Below, piece by piece: positions 28,229 through 37,915 of a stretch of DNA of 43,498 nucleotides. The stretch lies in assembly GCA_009701185.1 (NCBI GenBank), contig WLKQ01000005.1:1-43498 (forward strand), in the 5' to 3' direction. This stretch comes from Actinomycetota bacterium. Lineage in GTDB: Bacteria; Actinomycetota; Actinomycetes; Nanopelagicales; Nanopelagicaceae. The position numbers were made by a program, and so were the translations under genes. The notes under the pieces were generated by a model. The model saw nothing but the letters and a program-made list of their open reading frames with translations. It made no database searches and was not told where the DNA came from. Numbering within the stretch: the stretch's first letter is position 1; the number at the start of each line of letters is the position of its first letter.

Positions 28229-29527
28229 ATGACCGAGATTAATCCGATGATGCAAGCATCAGCAGCAAGTGCGCTGATTGGAGATCCTGCAGCCTTTGGC
28301 CGCGTAGCCGAAGATGGAACTGTTTATGTTCGTACCAGCAATGGTGAAGTAGCCGTAGGTTCATACCCTGGTAAAACTGCTGATGAAGCACTCACATACT
28401 TTGTTCGAAAATTTGAAATGTTAGCCGCAGAGGTTGCACTACTTGCTGCGCGTATCAAGAGCGGTGCTCTAGTTCCTTCCGATGCTTATGCCGCGGTAAA
28501 GAAACTGCGTGAGCAAGTTAAGGAACTCAATGGCGTCGGTGATCTCGAGGCGCTAGCTGCCTCCGTCGAGCAGATTGAACCTCTCATCGAAGGCCATCGT
28601 GAGGCCTATGAATCTAAGAAAGCTGCCGAAGTTGCGGCCAAGAAAGAGCGACTAGAGCAAATTTTAGTTGAAAAAGAAAAGATTGTTGCAGAGGCAGAAT
28701 CACTTGCTCTCTCTGAAAGTTGGAAAGTAACAGGTGATCGTCTTAAAGTTTTGTTAGATGAGTGGAAATCTGCGCCTCGTTTGGATAAGAAGAGCGATGC
28801 CGATTTATGGAAGCGTTTTTCTTCCTCTCGAAATAAGTTTGATAAGCGTCGCCGTACACACTTTGCCGCACTTGAAGCAACGCAGAGTGTCGTAGCAGAT
28901 GCCAAGAAGGCGATTATTGCAGAGGCGGAATCTCTAGCAACATCAACTGATTGGGTGCCAACGGCTAAAAAGTTCAAAACGCTTATGGATGCCTGGAAGG
29001 CCTCTGGTCGTGGCAAACCAAGTGATGATGCAAAGATGTGGGCCCGATTTAAAGCTGCTCAAGATCAATTCTTCACTGCAAAAATCGCTGATCTTGAAAA
29101 ACGCGATACAACTATGGCTGCAAATTTAATCAAGCGTGAAGAGTTAGTTATACAGATTGAAGCGTTAGTTCCATTTACAAACTTAGATGAAGCTAAAAAG
29201 GCACTCCGTGAGCACATGAATTCATGGAGCAAAATCGGTATGACGCATCGAGATAAGCGCGCCGCCCTAGATGCACGTGTACACGCAGTAGAGAGCGTGA
29301 TAAAAGAGGCAGAGGCCGAGAATTGGCGAAAGACAGATCCAGCCGCAAAAGCCCGTGCTGGTGAAGTTGTTAAGCAACTTGCTGATTCGATAGAGAGCTA
29401 CGAGAAGATCGCCGCTAAATCATTAGCTGCCGGAAACTCGAAGAAGGCTGCCGAAGCAACCGAGTCAGCGGCTGCACGTCGCGTCTGGTTGGCTGAAGCC
29501 GAGAAAGCTTTAGCTGAATTCAACTAA
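28229..29527 (+). CDS. DUF349 repeat protein
   Basis: This 432-residue soluble, highly charged helical protein has several DUF349 repeats (WKVTGDRLKVLLDEWKSAP..DADLWKRFSSSRNKFDKRRR; then WVPTAKKFKTLMDAWKASG..DAKMWARFKAAQDQFFTAK), each with conserved Trp and a WxRF-type helix, and predicted coiled coil elsewhere. AAAGG precedes the ATG. The family lies next to rel/rsh in many actinobacteria, but its function is unknown; a link to (p)ppGpp or nucleic acids can only be guessed from this. It is on the opposite strand and its stop overlaps the rsh stop by 4 nt. Confidence 0.88.
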   Translation: MTEINPMMQASAASALIGDPAAFGRVAEDGTVYVRTSNGEVAVGSYPGKTADEALTYFVRKFEMLAAEVALLAARIKSGALVPSDAYAAVKKLREQVKELNGVGDLEALAASVEQIEPLIEGHREAYESKKAAEVAAKKERLEQILVEKEKIVAEAESLALSESWKVTGDRLKVLLDEWKSAPRLDKKSDADLWKRFSSSRNKFDKRRRTHFAALEATQSVVADAKKAIIAEAESLATSTDWVPTAKKFKTLMDAWKASGRGKPSDDAKMWARFKAAQDQFFTAKIADLEKRDTTMAANLIKREELVIQIEALVPFTNLDEAKKALREHMNSWSKIGMTHRDKRAALDARVHAVESVIKEAEAENWRKTDPAAKARAGEVVKQLADSIESYEKIAAKSLAAGNSKKAAEATESAAARRVWLAEAEKALAEFN

Positions 29528-31686
29528 TTATTAGTTGTTCGATAGACGTCGTAGACGCCTTCGATAGTTCGAACCGCTGCCAGAACTGCATCTAAGTGTG
29601 TTGCATCTGCCATTTCGAAAGTGAATCGCGAGAAGGCAGTTCGATCTTTTGAGGTGCTCACCGATGCACTCAAAATATTTACATGTTGATCCGAAAGCGT
29701 GCGCGTAACATCTGCCAAAAGTGAAGCTCTGTCGAGGGCTTCAACTTGAATGTTAACGAGGAAGACCGAGCCTGCACCTGCCCGCCAACTGACTTTAACA
29801 ACTCGATCCAACTGTGTTTCACGTAAATCTGCAGCGTTGACGCAATCACCGCGGTGAATAGATACACCGCTCCCCTTTGTAATGAAACCCATAATGTCAT
29901 CACCGGGTACAGGCGTACAGCATCGTGCTAATTTCACAAGGACATCATCGGTACCCTCAACATCTACAGCATTACTTGACCTGCGTGTTGCAGGTGCTCG
30001 CGTTGGAAGTACATCCATAGTCGGCTCTGGATGTGAATCATCTCCCCCAAGTGCTACGACCAACTTATCGATAATTGATGCCGCAGAAACATGGCCATCA
30101 CCAACAGCTGAATACAAACCTTCAATATCGCTATAACGAAGTTCGTGTGCTAGCTCTAGCAATGAATGGCCAGCGAAAATCTTTTGCAACGGTAAGCCCG
30201 CTTTTCGCATCTGGCGCGCAATAGATTCACGCCCTGCATCAATAGCTTCCTCGCGGCGCTCTTTGCTAAACCATGCTTTAATTTTAGAGCGAGCTCGAGG
30301 GCTTTGCACAAAATTCAGCCAGTCTCTACTCGGTCCAGCGTGCTCTCCCTTATTGGTAACAATCTCCACGACATCACCATTGTTAAGCCTAGATTCGAGT
30401 GGGACTAAACGACCGTTAACTTTTGCTCCTGCACATCTAATTCCAACATCGGTGTGTACAGAGAAAGCAAAGTCCACTGGTGTGGATCCACCAGGTAGTG
30501 CAACAACGCTGCCTTTAGGAGTAAAGACAAAGACTTCTGGGGAACCTAAATCAAAGCGCAAAGATTCCAAAAATTCAGATGGATCTTCAGTCTCTTTTTG
30601 CCATTCATGAAGTTGACGCAGCCAAAGCATCTCTGGTGATGTCTCATTGTTCTCGTGGCCTTGCTTGTACTTCCAGTGCGCAGCAATACCGAACTCAGCC
30701 CGTGTATGCATGTCATAGGTACGAATTTGAATCTCGATCGCTTTACCCGTCGGACCAATCACTGTGGTGTGTAGAGATTGGTATAAGTTAAATTTGGGCA
30801 TCGCGATGTAATCCTTAAAGCGGCCTGGAACTGGCGACCATCTAGCGTGGATAGATCCCAGAACTGCGTAACAATCCCGAACATCATCAACTAAGACTCG
30901 GATACCAACCAAGTCATAAATATCATTGAATTCACGGCCGCGAACTACCATCTTTTGATAGACAGAGAAGAAATGCTTTTGCCTACCGGTCACTGTCGCA
31001 TGGATTGAATCCTTAGCTAAATCGTCAGTGACAACCTCAATAACTTCACGTGTTAATAAATCTCGAGAAGGTGATCTCTCGGCAACTAAACGCGAAATCT
31101 CTTCGAACTTTTTGGGCTCTAGAACTTCAAAAGATAAGTCTTCTAGCTCCCACTTGATTGCATTCATTCCAAGGCGGTGCGCAAGCGGTGCATAAATATC
31201 TAGCGTTTCGCGTGCCTTTCTTTCAGCACTTTCTACGGCTACGAATCTCCAGGTTCGAGCGTTATGTAAACGATCAGCGAGTTTGATAACCAGGATTCGG
31301 ATATCGCGAGACATTGCAACAACCATCTTGCGCACTGTTTCAGCTTCTGCTGTTGGTCCATAGGTAAGTCGATCTAACTTTGTTACTCCATCGACTAAAT
31401 TGGCAATCTCGTCACCAAAATCATGCCGTAACTCTCGCAAGGAGTACGACGTATCTTCAACGGTGTCATGTAAAAGCGCGGCGATCAATGTCTCGGAGTT
31501 CAAGCCGAGATCAGCGAGAATTTGAGCAACGGCAACCGGGTGTGTAATGTAGCGTTCACCAGATTTACGTAACTGCCCCTCGTGGGCCTTTTCAGCAACT
31601 AGAAACGCACGCTCAACATCAGCGACATCGGTTCCGGCATGGTTTTCCTTGAGCGCACTAATTACTGGTGCAATCAAGGTGTCCAC
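29524..31686 (-). CDS. rsh: RelA/SpoT homologue, bifunctional (p)ppGpp synthetase/hydrolase
   Basis: This 720-residue long Rsh makes and degrades the stringent alarmone. The HD hydrolase domain is intact (ITHPVAVAQILADLGL, ALLHDTVEDT), the synthetase domain follows (GREFNDIYDLVGIRVLVDD; YQSLHTTVIGPTGKAIEIQIRT), then TGS (VFVFTPKGSVVALPGGSTPVDFA), a zinc-finger-like CCTPVPGD segment, and ACT at the C-terminus. Both activities are therefore expected. The start is GTG with AGGGA upstream. It lies 11 nt after secF; the apt gene often found between them is missing. Confidence 0.97.
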   Translation of the reverse strand: MDTLIAPVISALKENHAGTDVADVERAFLVAEKAHEGQLRKSGERYITHPVAVAQILADLGLNSETLIAALLHDTVEDTSYSLRELRHDFGDEIANLVDGVTKLDRLTYGPTAEAETVRKMVVAMSRDIRILVIKLADRLHNARTWRFVAVESAERKARETLDIYAPLAHRLGMNAIKWELEDLSFEVLEPKKFEEISRLVAERSPSRDLLTREVIEVVTDDLAKDSIHATVTGRQKHFFSVYQKMVVRGREFNDIYDLVGIRVLVDDVRDCYAVLGSIHARWSPVPGRFKDYIAMPKFNLYQSLHTTVIGPTGKAIEIQIRTYDMHTRAEFGIAAHWKYKQGHENNETSPEMLWLRQLHEWQKETEDPSEFLESLRFDLGSPEVFVFTPKGSVVALPGGSTPVDFAFSVHTDVGIRCAGAKVNGRLVPLESRLNNGDVVEIVTNKGEHAGPSRDWLNFVQSPRARSKIKAWFSKERREEAIDAGRESIARQMRKAGLPLQKIFAGHSLLELAHELRYSDIEGLYSAVGDGHVSAASIIDKLVVALGGDDSHPEPTMDVLPTRAPATRRSSNAVDVEGTDDVLVKLARCCTPVPGDDIMGFITKGSGVSIHRGDCVNAADLRETQLDRVVKVSWRAGAGSVFLVNIQVEALDRASLLADVTRTLSDQHVNILSASVSTSKDRTAFSRFTFEMADATHLDAVLAAVRTIEGVYDVYRTTNN

Positions 31687-31697
31687 AAGAAAATCCC

Positions 31698-32753
31698 TTA
31701 CTTGCGACCTTTGCGCTTTGGTTGATTGCGTGGGCCTCGTGGGCGATCTGCTAGATCAACGGCTGCAGGTGTAGGAGTTACGGTTGGTGCAACTCCTCGA
31801 CCATTTACACGCTTAGCTAGAGCAACCATCGCAGGTTCTTTCTCGCGAAGTTGGGCCAATACAGGCGGTGCGATGAAGACCGATGAATATGTACCTACTG
31901 CTAAGCCGATAAACAGAGCAAGTGAAAGATCTTTCAGAGTTCCGGCTCCAAGAAGACCGGCTCCAACAAAGAGAATAGATCCCACTGGTAGAAGTGCAAT
32001 CAAAGACGTATTGAAAGATCGAACCAAGGTTTGATTCACTGCAAGGTTGGTGGCCTGTGAATACGTTTGTTTTGAAGTTGCCGTGATAGTTCGTGTATTT
32101 TCACGAATCTTGTCAAAGACAACAACGGTGTCATAGAGCGAGTAACCCAAGATTGTTAAGAAACCGATCACCGTTGCAGGCGTAACATCAAAGCCAACTA
32201 AAGCATAAATTCCCACAGTAATGAAAACATCGTGCACTACGGCGACAATTGCCGCAACTGCCATCTTAGGTTCAAAGGCCATTGCCAGATAAAGCATGAC
32301 GCAGATTAAAAATCCAATAAGACCATAGAGAGCTTTACGCGTAATCTCTTTACCCCATGATGGTCCAACGATTTGAGAATCAATAGAATCGGTAGTTACG
32401 CCAAACTTTGCCGCTAAGGCGTCTTGAACTGCATTGTTTTGTGCGTTATCGAGTGCAGCTGTCTGAACGCGAACCTTATCGGTTCCAATGTTCTGAACAA
32501 TTATTTCGCCAGGAACACCAGATGTAGCCACCGCTGCTCTTGCATCTTCTATCGATGCATGCGCTTTTGTAACAGTGAAGGATGAACCACCCTTAAATTC
32601 GATTCCAAGGTGCACGCCTTGAAGAGTTAATGCGCCAATCGAAGCCAGGATAAATAACGCAGAAATGGAATACCAGCGTTTGCGGCGTCCAATGAAATCA
32701 ACAGAAGTTTCGCCTCGATAGAGACGACCACCTAAACCTGAGAGCTTTGACAT
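31698..32753 (-). CDS. secF: Protein translocase subunit SecF
   Basis: This 351-residue membrane protein has six predicted membrane segments with the large extracytoplasmic loop after the first (GIEFKGGSSFTV, then NIGTDKVRVQTAALD). The later segments hold VVHDVFITVGIYALVGFDVTPATVIGFLTILGYSLYDTVVVFDKIRENT, the RND-like family signature. It ends in a basic tail (RGPRNQPKRKGRK). With SecD it uses the proton gradient to help pull secreted proteins. It follows secD by 3 nt. Confidence 0.97.
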   Translation of the reverse strand: MSKLSGLGGRLYRGETSVDFIGRRKRWYSISALFILASIGALTLQGVHLGIEFKGGSSFTVTKAHASIEDARAAVATSGVPGEIIVQNIGTDKVRVQTAALDNAQNNAVQDALAAKFGVTTDSIDSQIVGPSWGKEITRKALYGLIGFLICVMLYLAMAFEPKMAVAAIVAVVHDVFITVGIYALVGFDVTPATVIGFLTILGYSLYDTVVVFDKIRENTRTITATSKQTYSQATNLAVNQTLVRSFNTSLIALLPVGSILFVGAGLLGAGTLKDLSLALFIGLAVGTYSSVFIAPPVLAQLREKEPAMVALAKRVNGRGVAPTVTPTPAAVDLADRPRGPRNQPKRKGRK

Positions 32754-32756
32754 TTC

Positions 32757-34268
32757 TTATGCCTCCTTAACAACTGGCAGTGTTCCAGTGCTCTTAGCCG
32801 ATAGACCCGAATAGCGATGGCCAGATGAATAGAAGTTCACACGCGAAAGAATTGTTACGAGCGGTTTAGTAAAGACAAATACAACAATTAAATCCACAAG
32901 AGTCGTAAGTCCGAGAGTGAAGGCAAAACCACGTACGCCACCCACTGCAAAGAAGTAGAGAAGAACTGCGGCAATAATTGAAACGAAGTCGGCAACCAAA
33001 ATCGTATGGCGTGCACGTTGCCAGCCGGTTTCAACAGCCGTACGCAGAGTGCGACCTTCTCGGATTTCATCTCTAATACGCTCGAAGTAGATAATAAATG
33101 AGTCAGCCGTTACACCGATTGCCACGATTGCTCCAGCGATTCCCGCCAAAGTCAGCGTGAAACCAATCCACTTACCGAGCAACAGGAAGAGTAGATAAAC
33201 AAGTGACCCAGCTACGACAAGTGATCCTACAGTCACAAGGCCGAGGCCTCTGTAGTAGAGAAGTGAGTACAAGAGAACGAGGCCAAGACCCAACGCACCA
33301 GCGATTAAACCTGCATTGAGCTGGTCGGCACCAAGAGTCGGTGAAATTTGTTGAACTTCTCCGCGATCAAATGCAAGTGGCAATGCGCCGTACTTCAATA
33401 CATTTGCAAGATCTTGCGCTTCTACTTGAGAGAAACTTCCTGTGATTTGGGCGTTGCCTGAAGGAATTGGTTCGTTAATTCGCGGAGAAGAAACAACTAA
33501 ACCATCGAGAACAATCGCAACTTGATTCGTTGGCTCTGGCAATGAAGTAACGCGAGTTGTCAGCGCTCCAAACGCCTTAGTGCCTTCACCATTGAAAGTA
33601 AGGCTTACATACCAAGCGCTACCACCTTGTGTATCAATTCCTGCTGAAGCCTTAGAAATCTGACGACCCAAAACCTCTGCGGGAGCCAAAATATACTTAG
33701 TAGTTCCAGCGCGATCACATACGGCAATCGCTTCGGTCGGAGAATCCGTTCCTGTTCCTTGCAAATTTGCTAACTTCGTACAATCGAGCGCGGCAAATTT
33801 TGCATTAAGTGCAGCACTTACTCCAGCTGCAGGCGTTGCAGTTTTATCAGCTGTGCCATTCGAAATCGCACTTGCTAATACCTGACGGAATCTGAGTTCT
33901 GCTGTCTGACCAACTAATTCGACGACGCGTCGGCCTGTATCCCCCGGTACTGAGATAACAATCTGTCGATTAGTACCACTTCCCTGCGCAGCTACTTCAG
34001 ACTCGGCAACACCGAGTGAGTTAACGCGCTGACGGATAATGGAGACTGCTTGGTCGATTGCTTCATTAGTAACTTTTCCACTTTCACCTGGCGCAATGCG
34101 AGGTTGAAGAGTTACTGACGTTCCGCCGCGGAGATCAAGACCGAGTCGCACTGCCGTTGCTCCCTGGACAAATACCAGCCCGGTCATGGCGATGAGCACC
34201 AGGCCTAGGATGGCAAGTGAGCGAGCTGGGCGTGCAGTCGTCTTTACCGGTTTATTAGTTGTAGACAT
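32757..34268 (-). CDS. secD: Protein translocase subunit SecD
   Basis: This 503-residue partner of SecF has an N-terminal membrane helix (about 16-38), the motif VRLGLDLRGGTSVTLQPR, a long periplasm-side P1 domain, and five more membrane segments with LTLAGIAGAIVAIGVTADSFIIYFERIRDEIREGR. The usual order in actinobacteria is ruvB-yajC-secD, but only 11 nt separate this gene from ruvB, so yajC is absent here. Confidence 0.97.
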   Translation of the reverse strand: MSTTNKPVKTTARPARSLAILGLVLIAMTGLVFVQGATAVRLGLDLRGGTSVTLQPRIAPGESGKVTNEAIDQAVSIIRQRVNSLGVAESEVAAQGSGTNRQIVISVPGDTGRRVVELVGQTAELRFRQVLASAISNGTADKTATPAAGVSAALNAKFAALDCTKLANLQGTGTDSPTEAIAVCDRAGTTKYILAPAEVLGRQISKASAGIDTQGGSAWYVSLTFNGEGTKAFGALTTRVTSLPEPTNQVAIVLDGLVVSSPRINEPIPSGNAQITGSFSQVEAQDLANVLKYGALPLAFDRGEVQQISPTLGADQLNAGLIAGALGLGLVLLYSLLYYRGLGLVTVGSLVVAGSLVYLLFLLLGKWIGFTLTLAGIAGAIVAIGVTADSFIIYFERIRDEIREGRTLRTAVETGWQRARHTILVADFVSIIAAVLLYFFAVGGVRGFAFTLGLTTLVDLIVVFVFTKPLVTILSRVNFYSSGHRYSGLSAKSTGTLPVVKEA

Positions 34269-34279
34269 AGAGGCAGAGT

Positions 34280-35335
34280 CTAGGCATCAATCGCCGGTGT
34301 GTCGAAAAGCGAGGCGATTTGAGCAGGTGGTGTTCGTCCTATGTGCGAATATCCCAGTGCTGTGGCCACTCTGCCCCGAGGCGTCCGTGCCATAAACCCA
34401 TTTCGGACTAAAAACGGTTCGGCCACTGATTCAACGGTCTCAATCTCTTCTCCTACCGCGATAGCCAATGTCGATAGTCCGACCGGTCCACCATTGAATC
34501 GTTCGACTAAAGCGGTCAATACCCCTCTGTCTAGTCGATCGAGTCCCATCTCATCGACTTCATAAATCTCAAGGGCAGTTCGCGCACCCGATAAATCAAT
34601 CTGAGAGGCTCCCTGAACTTGACCATAATCACGGACGCGACGAAGTAGGCGATTTGCAATACGTGGCGTACCTCGTGAGCGCCGCGAGATCTCTGAAATC
34701 GCATCAGGTGAAATTGAAATCTTTAATAACGCAGCACTTCTTGAGATAACTTGTTCTAACTCTTCATCTGAATAAAAATCTAAATGCGCAGTAAAGCCGA
34801 AACGATCGCGCAATGGACTAGTCAATAAACCACTTCGAGTTGTTGCACCTACTAAAGTGAAATGTGGAAGTTGCAAAGGTATCGCCGTTGCACCTGGACC
34901 CTTGCCAACAATTACATCGACTCTAAAATCCTCCATGGCTAGGTATAGCAATTCTTCGGCCGGACGTGGCAAGCGATGAATTTCATCGAGAAAAAGAATT
35001 TCGCCTTCAACAAGTGATGACAGAATTGCGGCTAAGTCTCCCGCATGTGTAATTGCGGGACCGCTTGTAATGCGAATTGGTGCTGACATCTCACTTGCTA
35101 AAATCAAAGCTAACGTAGTTTTTCCAAGTCCAGGTGGACCCGATAATAAAATATGATCTGCCGGCGTTTTACGATGTCGCGCAGCAGTCAGCAATACATC
35201 GATTTGTGCGCGAACTCTATGTTGGCCTATGAACTCGCTGAGATTATTCGGACGAAGCGCATGTTCAAGTGCAGACTCCTCCCCTTTTATTGCGGGCTCC
35301 ACTAGTCGATCCTCAGCCACGGGAGTTCTTTCCAT
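34280..35335 (-). CDS. ruvB: Holliday junction branch migration ATPase RuvB
   Basis: This 351-residue AAA+ motor drives branch migration on RuvA-bound junctions. [18 protein letters not shown] begins the ATPase domain, with Walker [16 protein letters not shown], Walker [11 protein letters not shown], and sensor/arginine-finger region [16 protein letters not shown]. The C-terminal winged helix has [13 protein letters not shown]. It overlaps ruvA by 23 nt, so translation is coupled. Confidence 0.98.
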   Translation of the reverse strand: MERTPVAEDRLVEPAIKGEESALEHALRPNNLSEFIGQHRVRAQIDVLLTAARHRKTPADHILLSGPPGLGKTTLALILASEMSAPIRITSGPAITHAGDLAAILSSLVEGEILFLDEIHRLPRPAEELLYLAMEDFRVDVIVGKGPGATAIPLQLPHFTLVGATTRSGLLTSPLRDRFGFTAHLDFYSDEELEQVISRSAALLKISISPDAISEISRRSRGTPRIANRLLRRVRDYGQVQGASQIDLSGARTALEIYEVDEMGLDRLDRGVLTALVERFNGGPVGLSTLAIAVGEEIETVESVAEPFLVRNGFMARTPRGRVATALGYSHIGRTPPAQIASLFDTPAIDA

Positions 35336-35927
35336 TAGCTAGTGCGTCCTTAAGTAAATCACTCATGTCAACGCTTGAAGCATCCACACCCTCACTCTGT
35401 AAACGATTAACCAGCGCCCCTATTGCGTTATCGGATTCTTTAGGCGAAAAACCTAGTGAAACTAAGGCGCTAGATAATTGCTCACGCCATGCAGGTTGAT
35501 GGCCCTGATATGTACCACTCTCTGAAAGATCTGACAGCTTTCCCTTGAGTTCTAAGATCATGCGTTGGGCACCTTTGCGGCCGATTCCGGGAACGCGTTC
35601 TATGGCCGATACATCTTCTTGGGCTATCGCTCTGCCTAAGTCCTCTGGAGTTAATACGCTTAAAATTGAGAGTGCAACCTTAGGACCTACACCTGAAACC
35701 GTTTGCACTAACTCGAAAAGTGAGCGCGCTTGTTCGCTAAGAAATCCAAATAAAGTCAACGAATCTTCGCGCACTACAAGAGATGTAAATAGTTGGACTG
35801 ACGAACCCAACGTAACTGCGCCACTTGTTGATGGATTTACTAAGACACTTAAACCAATGCCACCGACTTCGACAACAAGTCGATCACTATGGATAGATCT
35901 AACAGTTCCAGTGATCAGAGAAATCAT
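35313..35927 (-). CDS. ruvA: Holliday junction-binding protein RuvA
   Basis: This 204-residue protein tetramerises on Holliday junctions and guides RuvB. The N-terminal OB fold begins [25 protein letters not shown], the helix-hairpin-helix units are [19 protein letters not shown] and [23 protein letters not shown], and domain III begins [17 protein letters not shown]. It starts directly after the ruvC stop. Confidence 0.97.
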   Translation of the reverse strand: MISLITGTVRSIHSDRLVVEVGGIGLSVLVNPSTSGAVTLGSSVQLFTSLVVREDSLTLFGFLSEQARSLFELVQTVSGVGPKVALSILSVLTPEDLGRAIAQEDVSAIERVPGIGRKGAQRMILELKGKLSDLSESGTYQGHQPAWREQLSSALVSLGFSPKESDNAIGALVNRLQSEGVDASSVDMSDLLKDALANGKNSRG

Positions 35928-36464
35928 TTATCCACGCAAACCTTTAAGTCGAATTTTTTCAGCGGCAAGTGCATCTGCTATTTTCGCATTTGCTGCACCT
36001 CGCCAAATATTACAAATTGCCAGAGCTAGCGCATCGGTTGCATCAACGGGCTTAGGGATAGAGTCGAGGTTCAAAAGTTTTTGTACCATCTGCGCAACTT
36101 GAGCTTTGTTGGCTCGGCCTGATCCAGTAACCGCAGCTTTGACCTCACTAGGTGTATGCATCATTACGGGTATTCCGCATTTAGCCGCAATCAAAAGTGC
36201 AATGCCTGCGGCCTGACCTGTACCCATAACAGTTCGCACGTTGTGCTGTGCAAAAACACGTTCAACGGCAATTACATCGGGTTTCCAAATATTGACCCAC
36301 TCATTAATTTGACGATCAAGTTCTAGAAGTCGAGACTCAAGTGGCAGCTCGGTAGGCGTGAGAATTACTCCAACGCCGACCATAGTTAATGGAGCGCCCA
36401 CAGTTCCTTCGACGATGCCTATTCCACAACGGGTTAAGCCTGGATCAATTCCCAGTACTCGCAT
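35928..36464 (-). CDS. ruvC: Holliday junction resolvase RuvC
   Basis: This 178-residue RNase H-fold endonuclease resolves junctions left by RuvAB. Catalytic acids are visible: Asp7 in [14 protein letters not shown], Glu in [18 protein letters not shown] and the pair [12 protein letters not shown]. It heads ruvC-ruvA-ruvB, with 62 nt upstream to yebC. No LexA-type GAAC-N4-GTTC box is visible in that gap. Confidence 0.97.
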   Translation of the reverse strand: MRVLGIDPGLTRCGIGIVEGTVGAPLTMVGVGVILTPTELPLESRLLELDRQINEWVNIWKPDVIAVERVFAQHNVRTVMGTGQAAGIALLIAAKCGIPVMMHTPSEVKAAVTGSGRANKAQVAQMVQKLLNLDSIPKPVDATDALALAICNIWRGAANAKIADALAAEKIRLKGLRG

Positions 36465-36500
36465 CTATCCACCCGATTTCTTTTCCATTAACTAAGTATT

Positions 36501-36514
36501 AAAGCCTAGGCTTT
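36501..36514. repeat. 14-bp perfect palindrome between yebC and ruvC
   Basis: AAAGCCTAGGCTTT, perfectly self-complementary, 12 nt after the yebC stop and 36 nt before ruvC. As RNA it could form a 5-bp stem, but no clear U tract follows on the minus strand (AATACTTAG), so it is at most a weak terminator; an operator for ruvC is the alternative. Confidence 0.5.
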
Positions 36515-36526
36515 GACGGCAAAGAG

Positions 36527-37279
36527 TTAGTCCAGGCTCGCCATAACTTCATCTGAAACATCAAAGTTGCTGAATACATTCTGCACATCATCGAGCTCTT
36601 CTATTGCATCGATGAGTTCAAAAACCTTTTTAGCACCTTCTGCATCTAATTCGATATGCATAGATGGTAGAAATGACGAGTCGGCAGATTCATAGTCAAT
36701 GCCAGCGTTTTGTAGAGCTGTTCGAACTACAACCAGATCACTGGATTCACTGACAACTTCAAAAGCTTCACCTAAATCATTGACCTCTTCAGCACCTGCA
36801 TCTAAGACTGCCTCAAGAATTGTATCTTCCGTTAAACCAGAGATTTTCTTAACGATGATGACACCTTTGCGATTAAAAAGATAAGCAACCGAACCAGGAT
36901 CAGCCATTGATCCACCGTTTCGCGTTACTGCTACACGTACCTCTGATGATGAACGATTGCGATTATCAGTTAAACACTCAATCATGATTGCTACACCGTT
37001 AGGACCATAGCCTTCATACATAATGGTTTGATAATCGGCTGCACCCAGCTCTAATCCAGCACCACGTTTGATCGCGCGCTCAATATTATCGGCCGGCATT
37101 GAAGATTTCTTGGCTTTAGTGATCGCATCAAAGAGAGTTGGATTGCCTTCAATGTCAGCTCCACCATTTCGTGCCGCAACTTCAATTGCACGAATCTGTT
37201 TTGCGAAAACTTTTGCACGGCGGCTATCGATGATCGCCTTCTTATGCTTGGTTGTCGCCCATTTGGAATGGCCTGACAT
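36527..37279 (-). CDS. yebC: YebC/PmpR-family protein
   Basis: This 250-residue protein begins [40 protein letters not shown] and continues [15 protein letters not shown] and [19 protein letters not shown], all signatures of the YebC family. Historically called transcriptional regulators, some members have since been reported to act in translation at proline stretches. It lies between pdxT and ruvC, the conserved position. Confidence 0.96.
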   Translation of the reverse strand: MSGHSKWATTKHKKAIIDSRRAKVFAKQIRAIEVAARNGGADIEGNPTLFDAITKAKKSSMPADNIERAIKRGAGLELGAADYQTIMYEGYGPNGVAIMIECLTDNRNRSSSEVRVAVTRNGGSMADPGSVAYLFNRKGVIIVKKISGLTEDTILEAVLDAGAEEVNDLGEAFEVVSESSDLVVVRTALQNAGIDYESADSSFLPSMHIELDAEGAKKVFELIDAIEELDDVQNVFSNFDVSDEVMASLD

Positions 37280-37306
37280 GGTGAACCCCTTTTTCCTTGA
37301 CTCGAA

Positions 37307-37903
37307 CTACTGTACCTTCTGTAATGCTGGCTTTGCCACTTCCTCAATAAAGTATCGATGAATACGGTGATCTGCTGTTAACTCTGGATGAAAAGATGTA
37401 GCAAGCAGATGTCCAGAACGAACCGCAACTGGATGGCTATCCACACTAGCTAGGACTTCAACATTTTTGCCCACTCGTTCAACCCATGGCGCTCTAATAA
37501 AGACGGCACGGATCAAATCCGTTGAACCATCATTGAATGCAATGTCAGACTCGAAAGAATCTACTTGACGTCCAAATGCATTTCGTCTAACAGTTATGTC
37601 TAGGCCGCCAAATGTTTTTTGACCCTCTTTGGCATCTAAAATCTCATCGGCCAACAAAATCATTCCGGCACATGATCCGTAAACGGGCATTCCTGCAGCG
37701 ATTCGCCTAGCCAGCGGTTCAAGAAGACCAAATATCTCAGCTAATTGAGCGATTGTCGTTGATTCACCGCCTGGCAAAACTAGTGCGTCAACAGCAGCTA
37801 ATTCACTGGGCCTACGAACAGTTGTTGGCTGGACTCCACATGCAATGAGTGCGCTTATATGTTCGCGGACATCACCTTGTAATGCGAGTACTCCAACTTT
37901 CAT
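37307..37903 (-). CDS. pdxT: Pyridoxal 5'-phosphate synthase glutaminase subunit
   Basis: This 198-residue class I-type amidotransferase frees ammonia from glutamine for Pdx[18 protein letters not shown] opens the fold, [14 protein letters not shown] is the oxyanion region, and the triad appears as Cys in [13 protein letters not shown] and His-Glu in ATSFHPELT. It starts 12 nt after the pdxS stop. Confidence 0.97.
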   Translation of the reverse strand: MKVGVLALQGDVREHISALIACGVQPTTVRRPSELAAVDALVLPGGESTTIAQLAEIFGLLEPLARRIAAGMPVYGSCAGMILLADEILDAKEGQKTFGGLDITVRRNAFGRQVDSFESDIAFNDGSTDLIRAVFIRAPWVERVGKNVEVLASVDSHPVAVRSGHLLATSFHPELTADHRIHRYFIEEVAKPALQKVQ

Positions 37904-37915
37904 ATATTTGTTTGA

